NCBI GenBank assembly: GCA_013003335.1
Contig: JABDJT010000053.1
Location: 1 to 16,696 of the forward strand
From: Verrucomicrobiales bacterium
GTDB taxonomy: Bacteria > Verrucomicrobiota > Verrucomicrobiia > Verrucomicrobiales > DEV007
Direction of reading: 5' to 3'
Length of the DNA: 16,696 nt
In this document: positions 1 through 4,290 of the stretch, in pieces
How the letters are laid out: the number at the start of each line of letters is the position of its first letter
Numbering within the stretch: position 1 is the stretch's first letter
Made by a program: the position numbers and the translations under genes
The notes under the pieces: model-generated
Told to the model about the DNA's origin: nothing
What the model saw: only the letters and a program-made list of their open reading frames with translations
Database searches by the model: none

Positions 1-33
1 GCCCTGTTCGGCGGACCCGATTTCGACTTTCAT
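1..33 (-). CDS. 5' end of an unidentified leftward gene (partial)
   Basis: On the minus strand an ATG at 33-31 opens a frame that stays open to the window edge and reads MKVEIGSAEQG. A GAGGA sequence ends about 5 bases upstream of the ATG, a reasonable ribosome binding site. An in-frame GTG at 48-46 would add five residues but has its purine-rich stretch too close. Only eleven residues are visible, so no family can be named. The gene would be divergent from the small gene at 209 and would share the AT-rich region between them. Confidence 0.35.
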   Translation of the reverse strand, partial: MKVEIGSAEQG

Positions 34-60
34 CGGTTCCTCGATCACTGACCTCTTCGG

Positions 61-208
61 CGTCAGGTATTAACAACAATCTCACAAATGAGAAAATTCG
101 CTGATTCTTAGGCCTGAGAATGCCAAAAGTTCGCTCACTAATCAAAAAATTCAGGATAATCTTACAATAATTATTGAATTTATTACTAATATCTCGTAAT
201 TTTCTCAT
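61..208. promoter_or_regulatory. AT-rich intergenic region with inverted repeats, probable divergent promoter region
   Basis: This stretch is much richer in A and T than the rest of the window. It contains a perfect 11-bp inverted repeat, ATGAGAAAATT at 88-98 and AATTTTCTCAT at 198-208, the second arm abutting the ATG at 209. It also holds an 18-bp near-palindrome at 104-121 (ATTCTTAGG/CCTGAGAAT, one mismatch per half), which looks like a dimeric regulator site. A weak -35-like TTGAAT lies at 174-179, but no convincing -10 partner is visible. The promoter role is inferred from composition and position between divergent genes. Confidence 0.4.
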
Positions 209-523
209 ATGAATCGTTATTCTCCCCCCCTTCACCGACGATCGAAGTCCCGCACCTTGACGGAATCCGGTCTGCTGTACAAAGCACACCTCCGTCGCGA
301 GAGCATCAATCACCGTCGAAAACTCCGCAATGAACGCATCGATGAATTCAAGCAATTGGTCCTCGATACCAGTTTCTTCGCAGCCGTAAAAAAAGCTTCC
401 GGTCGTGCGCTCGCAAAATTTACCTATGCCCTGTGGAAACGTGGATTTTTCGCCGGATTTGATGAATTCGAGGAGCCGCCACGGCAAAATTCCTCCAACA
501 GTCATTTTCAACAGGCGGCCTGA
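209..523 (+). CDS. small basic protein of unknown function (104 aa)
   Basis: The frame starts at an ATG directly after the AT-rich region and ends with TGA at 521-523. I do not recognise the protein. The first 45 residues are strongly basic (many Arg, Lys and His) and look helical. The middle contains a mixed hydrophobic and basic helix (around FFAAVKKASGRALAKFTYALWKRGFF), and the tail is acidic then polar. No signal peptide is evident. Codon choice, with C or G often in the third position, resembles the neighbouring real genes, which supports coding. There is no Shine-Dalgarno sequence, so leaderless translation or a different start is possible. A run of seven C bases near codons 5-8 is a possible sequencing-error site. 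It is followed 61 bp later by yebC in the same direction. Confidence 0.5.
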   Translation: MNRYSPPLHRRSKSRTLTESGLLYKAHLRRESINHRRKLRNERIDEFKQLVLDTSFFAAVKKASGRALAKFTYALWKRGFFAGFDEFEEPPRQNSSNSHFQQAA

Positions 524-584
524 ACCATCCATCCGCTGAAAAAAGCCATTGCGCACGCACCTTCCCTGCGGAATCACTTCCTGC

Positions 585-1295
585 ATGGGACGTGCATTTG
601 AATATCGCCGCAAAGCCAAGGAACAACGCTGGGACAAGATGTCCAAGGTGTTCCCGAAACTGGCCAAAGCCATCACCATGGCTGCCAAGGACGGGGGCCC
701 CGATCCGGACCTCAATCCCAAGCTCCGCCTCGCCATTGTCAACGCGAAGGCGGAGAACATGCCGAAGGACAATATCGAGTCCGCCATCAAGCGCGCTTCC
801 GGGAAAGATGCGGCCGAAATCAGCGAGGTGAATTACGAGGGCAAAGGCCCGCACGGCGTAATGGTTTTCGTCGAATGCGCCACCGACAACACGAACCGCA
901 CTGTCACCAACGTCAAAACGGCCTTCAACAAAAACGGCGGCGAAGTCGTCGATTCCGGATCGCTCAGCTACCTGTTCGAACGAAAAGCCGTCGTGGAATT
1001 CGCCGTCGCTGACGAACTGGACATGGACGAAATCGAGCTCGGGCTGATTGATCACGGCCTCGAGGAACTCGAAGTAAATGGCGGGATCGCCTACGCCACC
1101 GGCGATTACACCGAATTCGGAAATCTCTCGAAAGGAGCCGAAGACCTCGGTGTGGAAATTTCCAAGGCCAGCCTGCAGCGCATTCCCACCAGCCCCGTCG
1201 AGTTTTCCGAAGCGCAGATGGAGGAAATCGAGACCCTGATCGATGTGCTCGAGGATGACGAGGACGTGCAGGCCGTATTCACAAACGTTGCGTGA
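585..1295 (+). CDS. yebC: YebC/PmpR (TACO1) family protein
   Basis: The 236-residue product matches the YebC family along its whole length. It has the N-terminus MGRAFEYRRKAKEQRWDKMSKVF, then KAITMAAKDGGPDPDLNPKLRLAIVNAK, NMPKDNIESAIKRA and the later NYEGKGPHGV and DNTNRT segments. The MGRAFEYRRKAK start is the variant seen in Bacteroidota-like and PVC members rather than the MAGHSKWANIKHRK form of Proteobacteria. This decides for the ATG at 585 over the longer TTG-initiated frame at 549, whose extra twelve residues are not family-like. Members were first described as transcriptional regulators; more recent work on the family points to relief of ribosome stalling during translation. The length is normal for the family. 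No clear ribosome binding site is visible. A palindromic repeat begins 5 bp after the stop. Confidence 0.95.
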   Translation: MGRAFEYRRKAKEQRWDKMSKVFPKLAKAITMAAKDGGPDPDLNPKLRLAIVNAKAENMPKDNIESAIKRASGKDAAEISEVNYEGKGPHGVMVFVECATDNTNRTVTNVKTAFNKNGGEVVDSGSLSYLFERKAVVEFAVADELDMDEIELGLIDHGLEELEVNGGIAYATGDYTEFGNLSKGAEDLGVEISKASLQRIPTSPVEFSEAQMEEIETLIDVLEDDEDVQAVFTNVA

Positions 1296-1300
1296 AAAAA

Positions 1301-1343
1301 CGAACCAACAGGGTACGTTTGGCGAACCAACCCTGTTGATTCG
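1301..1343 (+). repeat. 43-bp palindromic repeat, copy 1
   Basis: The left arm CGAACCAACAGGGT (1301-1314) pairs with the right arm ACCCTGTTGATTCG (1330-1343) at 13 of 14 positions around a 15-base spacer. It starts 5 bp after the yebC stop and lies in the leader of the next gene. On the minus strand the hairpin is followed by a run of six T. The spacer, including CGAACCA at its end, is shared with the other copies. This copy defines the + orientation of the family. Confidence 0.9.
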
Positions 1344-1374
1344 TCCCGCCCCATCACTTTGGAAATCCTCGACT

Positions 1375-2067
1375 TTGAAACCTTTCGCTACTCTCGCTGA
1401 AACGGAAACCCCCGACGGCAAGCGCCTCAGCCTGCACGAGCGGGACGGGGTTTTCTTTATCTACCTGAACGGCCAGCAACTCATGAGCAGCCGGGCCACG
1501 TCCTCGGAAACCCGTCTCGCCGAATTGGCCTGCGCCAAGATCGACCGCGGTGCGGCAGACCGGGTCCTGATCGGCGGACTCGGCCTCGGATTCACCCTGC
1601 GCCGCGCTTTGCAGTTGGTCGGGGACCAGGCAAAAGTCGAGATCAACGAATTGATTTCCGCCATTCTCGACTGGAATCGCGAGCACCTCAAAAGCGTGAA
1701 CGGCGATCTGCTCGATGACCCGCGCGTCAAAATCCGACTCCGCGACGTTGCGGTCACGATTCAAAACAGCGAGCCGGAATTTTACGCCGCCATGATGCTG
1801 GATGTCGACAATGGACCGGTTGCCATGGTTTCGAAATCCAATCGACAGCTTTACACGGTGGACGGTCTTCTCAAAATCGCCCGGGCCCTGACGACCGGTG
1901 GCCGCGCCGTTTTCTGGTCGGCATCGAAAGATGATTTCTTCCTGAAACGACTGAAAAAAGTCGGCTTCAAAACGAACGTGGTGCCGAGCAGAGCCTATCC
2001 CGAAGCGAAGAAAGAGACGCACGTGCTCTACCAGGCGGAAAAGACGAGTCGCACGGGAATCAAATAA
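1375..2067 (+). CDS. spermidine synthase-like SAM-fold protein (230 aa)
   Basis: The product has a class I SAM-dependent methyltransferase or spermidine synthase fold: a short N-terminal beta domain, the glycine-rich loop GGLGLG at residues 67-72, the acidic end of strand 2 (VEINE, Glu89) and a strand 4 acidic motif LDVDNGP (Asp143/Asp145). The glycine loop differs from the GGGDG of true spermidine synthases, so an aminopropyl transfer activity is doubtful; a methyltransferase or a non-catalytic homologue is possible. I place the start at TTG 1375-1377. It gives an MKPFATLAET-like N-terminus typical of the family and has GGAAA about 10 bases upstream. Starts further 5' would translate the palindromic repeat. 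The gene lies 79 bp after yebC and converges on the HscB-like gene, with only 6 bp between the two stop codons. The substrate is unknown. Confidence 0.7.
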   Translation: MKPFATLAETETPDGKRLSLHERDGVFFIYLNGQQLMSSRATSSETRLAELACAKIDRGAADRVLIGGLGLGFTLRRALQLVGDQAKVEINELISAILDWNREHLKSVNGDLLDDPRVKIRLRDVAVTIQNSEPEFYAAMMLDVDNGPVAMVSKSNRQLYTVDGLLKIARALTTGGRAVFWSASKDDFFLKRLKKVGFKTNVVPSRAYPEAKKETHVLYQAEKTSRTGIK

Positions 2068-2073
2068 TTCCGC

Positions 2074-2631
2074 TCACATCAGGATGGCTACCAGCCGATC
2101 CTGTAGCTGCGCATTCCATTTTTCCACGAATCGGAGCCGTTCCAACCCGCGAACCGCCTCGTCCTCATCTGCTTCCAACTCGGGAAATCGAGCTTCGATC
2201 CCGTCGATTTGACTTTTCAAATCGCCCATTTTTTCCTGCACAGATTTTTGCACGGCAAATTCCTCCTCTGCCAGGATAGCTTTCGCAATCGCGCTAGTCG
2301 CGGCCTTCTTCTTCTCCAGAAACGTATCTGTCTCCGCCAACAGGGCGCCGACCTCGCTAAATTGGGTCATCAATTTATCGTTCAGGCTCGCATTTCGCGG
2401 AATCTCCCGCCCGCGGATTTCCAGCCAGTGACGGAGCCGCGCGCCGGGTGTGCGCAGCATTTCACGGGCGCGATTGATTTCCGCGGCGCGATCGGAATCG
2501 CCGGAACCGGCGTTGTCCGGGTGGGCTTCGCGACTGAGACCCTGCCAGGCTGATTCAATTTCAGCCGGATCAATCGCGAGGCTGACGGGCAGACCGAGAA
2601 TTTCGAAGGCGTTTTTTTCAGCGGCAGCCAT
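2074..2631 (-). CDS. hscB: HscB-like J-domain co-chaperone
   Basis: The 185-residue product begins with a J domain. It has FEILGLP near residue 9, the diagnostic HPD tripeptide at residues 37-39 (EAHPDN), and an alanine/arginine-rich third helix leading to MLRTPGARLRHWLEIRG, which matches the HscB element 'LRxPxxRAxYLL'. The remainder is an acidic helical region ending in LERLRFVEKWNAQLQDRL, comparable to the C-terminal three-helix IscU-binding domain of HscB. HscB stimulates the HscA Hsp70 in Fe-S cluster transfer. No isc/suf or hscA gene lies nearby, so the partner is inferred from domain architecture only. The gene is downstream of infA on the same strand, 37 bp away, with a terminator-like hairpin and T-tracts between them and no Shine-Dalgarno sequence before its ATG. 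A generic DnaJ-like protein is the alternative. Confidence 0.75.
   Translation of the reverse strand: MAAAEKNAFEILGLPVSLAIDPAEIESAWQGLSREAHPDNAGSGDSDRAAEINRAREMLRTPGARLRHWLEIRGREIPRNASLNDKLMTQFSEVGALLAETDTFLEKKKAATSAIAKAILAEEEFAVQKSVQEKMGDLKSQIDGIEARFPELEADEDEAVRGLERLRFVEKWNAQLQDRLVAILM
2080..2103. terminator. hairpin at the 3' junction of two convergent genes (tentative)
   Basis: CAGGATGGCT (2080-2089), loop ACC, then AGCC, one bulged G, and ATCCTG (2098-2103) form a 10-bp stem. The hairpin lies in the last codons of the HscB-like gene, 13 bp beyond the stop of the convergent SAM-fold gene. No U-tract follows on the + strand, so it could act at most as a transcript-end stabiliser or Rho-assisted stop. 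It may also be chance. Confidence 0.3.
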
Positions 2632-2634
2632 TCA

Positions 2635-2670
2635 AAAAACGCAAAAAAGCAGGCACGCTCCGCGTGACCT
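2635..2670 (-). terminator. terminator-like hairpin after infA
   Basis: Read on the minus strand, AGG-T-CACGC, loop GGA, GCGTG-CCT forms an 8-bp stem with one bulged T (2651-2670). It is followed after GC by TTTTTT, GCG and TTTTTT. This is the shape of an intrinsic terminator. It begins within the infA stop codon and its T-tract runs almost to the ATG of the HscB-like gene. It could therefore terminate infA transcripts, or attenuate read-through into the J-protein gene. Confidence 0.6.
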
Positions 2671-3010
2671 ACTTTTTCTTTTTGTGCTTTTGCTGATTCG
2701 GCTTGGGCCGCTTTTTGGGCTGACCGGGCCGGGCCATGTTGCGCGGGGTGCGCTGGCGGAAATTGGGGCCCTGGTTGGGACGGCGGGGATCGATTCGGTA
2801 AACGATGCGGGCCTTTTCGGTGTCGTAGGGCGACATCTCAATTTTCACTTTGTCTCCCGCGACCAAACGGATGAACCGCTTCCGCATTTTACCGGAAATG
2901 TGAGCGAGCACGAGATGCCCGTTTTCCAGCTGCACGCGAAACATCGTTCCGGGGAGAACGGTGTGAATAGTGCCTTCAAGTTCGACCGATTTGCCTTCGT
3001 CTTTTGCCAT
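2669..3010 (-). CDS. infA: translation initiation factor IF-1 with basic C-terminal tail
   Basis: Residues 1-73 are a standard IF-1 OB fold, with ELEGTIHTVLPGTMFRVQLENGHLVLAHISGKMRKRFIRLVAGDKVKIEMSPYD and the terminal strand KARIVYRI. IF-1 binds the ribosomal A site of the 30S subunit during initiation with IF-2 and IF-3. The usual protein is about 72 residues; this one continues for 40 more, rich in Arg, Lys, Pro, Gln and Asn, with about fifteen Lys/Arg and a single acidic residue, ending HKKKK. The tail looks disordered and RNA-binding. The ATG at 3010 gives the normal N-terminus MAKDEGKSVELEG. No Shine-Dalgarno sequence is visible upstream. The gene is divergent from recO and upstream of the HscB-like gene, separated from the latter by a terminator-like hairpin. 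Confidence 0.95.
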   Translation of the reverse strand: MAKDEGKSVELEGTIHTVLPGTMFRVQLENGHLVLAHISGKMRKRFIRLVAGDKVKIEMSPYDTEKARIVYRIDPRRPNQGPNFRQRTPRNMARPGQPKKRPKPNQQKHKKKK

Positions 3011-3145
3011 AAATTGTTAAATCAAAGTTTACAATCGCCGCAATTTTGAGAAATGCGACCGATTTTCCCTGCAAAATCAAGGCTTCCGGACGGGAGAGAA
3101 GATTGACTTACAGGGAGATACCCCCGTTTTTTCCTCATCGAATTC

Positions 3146-3691
3146 ATTCCAACCAAAACGACCGCGACGCTGATCCGAAAGACCGCTCTGTCCGATACGA
3201 GCCTGATTGTGCACTGGTGCAGCGCTGAGGCCGGGATCGTCAAAACCGTAGCCAAAGGAGCGCGGAGGGCGAAGAGTCCGTTTGCCGGAAAACTGGATCT
3301 CTTCTACCACTGCGAAATCGAAATTCACCGCGCCAAACCGGGTAATGAACTGCATATCCTGAAGGACGTTGCCGTTCTGCAAAACCGTCTCGGAATCCGC
3401 GGCAGCTACGGCCAGACGCTCGGTGCGTCGTATTTCGTGAAGCTCGTCGAACTCGTCGCCGAGCACGAAACAGAGTTGCCCGAAATCGCCGACCTGTTGA
3501 ATCGGGGCCTCGATTTCCTGTCGGAAGACGGCCAACAGCCCGACCGCCGCGCCGTGCGGCATTTCGAAAAACAACTGGCCGGGTTTCTCGGGATCAGTGA
3601 ACCGGGCGTCGAGGCAGCCGCCAGCATCGAATCGACCTTTGGCCGTCTGCCGAAACAACGACTGGAACTGGCCACCCGCTGGGAAAGCTGA
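3146..3691 (+). CDS. recO: DNA repair protein RecO, apparent ATT or ATC start
   Basis: RecO loads RecA with RecR during recombinational repair. The product carries the RecO N-terminal OB fold: TKTTATLIRKTALSDTSLIVHW, then AGIVKTVAKGARRAKSPFAGKLDLFYHCEIEI, which is close to family consensus. A helical C-terminal part ends with RRAVRHFEKQLAGFLGI. In this frame the only ATG/GTG/TTG codon before the conserved block is GTG at 3209, which would delete about 20 conserved residues (the first OB strands). The frame is open from 3107. ATT at 3146 (IPTKTTAT) or ATC at 3137 (IEFIPTKTTAT) gives a family-like N-terminus; I give the ATT as the best estimate. No ribosome binding site supports either. At about 181 residues it is shorter than the usual 240 or so. 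A sequencing error upstream is the alternative. A palindromic repeat starts 4 bp after the stop. Confidence 0.8.
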   Translation: MPTKTTATLIRKTALSDTSLIVHWCSAEAGIVKTVAKGARRAKSPFAGKLDLFYHCEIEIHRAKPGNELHILKDVAVLQNRLGIRGSYGQTLGASYFVKLVELVAEHETELPEIADLLNRGLDFLSEDGQQPDRRAVRHFEKQLAGFLGISEPGVEAAASIESTFGRLPKQRLELATRWES

Positions 3692-3695
3692 TTTT

Positions 3696-3738
3696 CGATC
3701 GAACAGGGTTGGTTCGTTGACTCAACCCTGTTCGTTCG
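3696..3738 (-). repeat. 43-bp palindromic repeat, copy 2
   Basis: Arms CGATCGAACAGGGT (3696-3709) and ACCCTGTTCGTTCG (3725-3738) pair at 13 of 14 positions; the inner 11 bp are perfect when shifted by one base into the spacer. On the + strand the hairpin is followed by TTTT. It begins 4 bp after the recO stop, so it may act as a terminator for recO. Judged by the spacer, whose complement ends CGAACCA, it is inverted relative to copy 1. Confidence 0.9.
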
Positions 3739-3750
3739 TTTTGGTGCCCG

Positions 3751-4239
3751 ATGCTGTTTCACGAAGAAAAGGCGGTCTGGTGGAATAAAATCCTGTGGGT
3801 CATCGTCATCGGTGATCTGGCTTTGCTGGTTTGGCTGTTCCAAAAATTCGGGATTCACGATCCGGGCGGCCTGACCGGTATCGGCGCTCTGGTGGTCACC
3901 CTGCTCGCCTGCGGTTGGGCAGCGCTGACCTTTGCGCGATATGCCGTTTCGTTTGATGGCAGGATGCTGAATTTTGGGTTTAACGGCTGTAACGGCTCGG
4001 TGGCCGTCGAATCCATCGAGTCCGTCGAAATTCAGCAGCACGTAAATTTGCTCCCCTTCGGCGGGATTGGCTGGCGCTTCGATTTTGGCGGAAAACGGAT
4101 CGGGTTTCTCGTCGGAAAAGGCACTGCGCTCGAGGTGACGCCGCGCGGCGGGAAATGGAAATACACGTTCAATTGCGACAGCGCAGAGGAATTGGCGGCG
4201 TTTCTGGAAAAGGCAGGTGTCGAGGTGAAATCGGCGTAA
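3751..4239 (+). CDS. two-helix membrane protein with a PH-like cytoplasmic domain, function unknown
   Basis: The 162-residue product has two predicted membrane helices close together, about residues 13-30 (ILWVIVIGDLALLVWLF) and 44-62 (IGALVVTLLACGWAALTFA). They are followed by a beta-rich soluble domain with FGGIGWRFDFGGKRIGFLVGKGTALEVTPRGG and a final helix AEELAAFLEKAG. This layout, especially the GWR...G.ALEV pattern, resembles small bacterial membrane proteins with a pleckstrin-homology-like (bPH) fold. The assignment is by overall pattern only. The ATG at 3751 gives MLFHEEKAVWWNK, a short cytoplasmic N-terminus. The gene follows recO after the palindromic repeat and precedes the sulfatase by 51 bp. 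No specific role can be given. Confidence 0.7.
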   Translation: MLFHEEKAVWWNKILWVIVIGDLALLVWLFQKFGIHDPGGLTGIGALVVTLLACGWAALTFARYAVSFDGRMLNFGFNGCNGSVAVESIESVEIQQHVNLLPFGGIGWRFDFGGKRIGFLVGKGTALEVTPRGGKWKYTFNCDSAEELAAFLEKAGVEVKSA

Positions 4240-4290
4240 CCATCCCTTCGCGCCCTTGCCTCGCTCCGCGGAAAATTTTATTCTCGCGGC

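Noticed and set aside
2..10. CCCTGTTCG at the window edge, resembling a repeat arm
   Set aside because: Only nine bases match, no partner arm or spacer is visible, and the sequence lies inside a plausible coding start. It could be chance.
1243..1374. Longer start for the SAM-fold gene, overlapping the end of yebC
   Set aside because: The extra residues are translated from the yebC tail and the palindromic repeat and are not family-like. The TTG at 1375 has a ribosome binding site and gives the family N-terminus.
3103..3108. TTGACT as a -35 box for recO
   Set aside because: No acceptable -10 hexamer lies 16-18 bp downstream (the sequence is C- and T-rich), and it would place the transcript start inside or at the start of the coding frame.
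3046..3228. Frame starting with ATG at 3046 (MRNATDFPCKIK...) upstream of recO
   Set aside because: It runs out of frame over the RecO N-terminus and has no family-like sequence. It was considered only as a source of a start codon through a possible frameshift.
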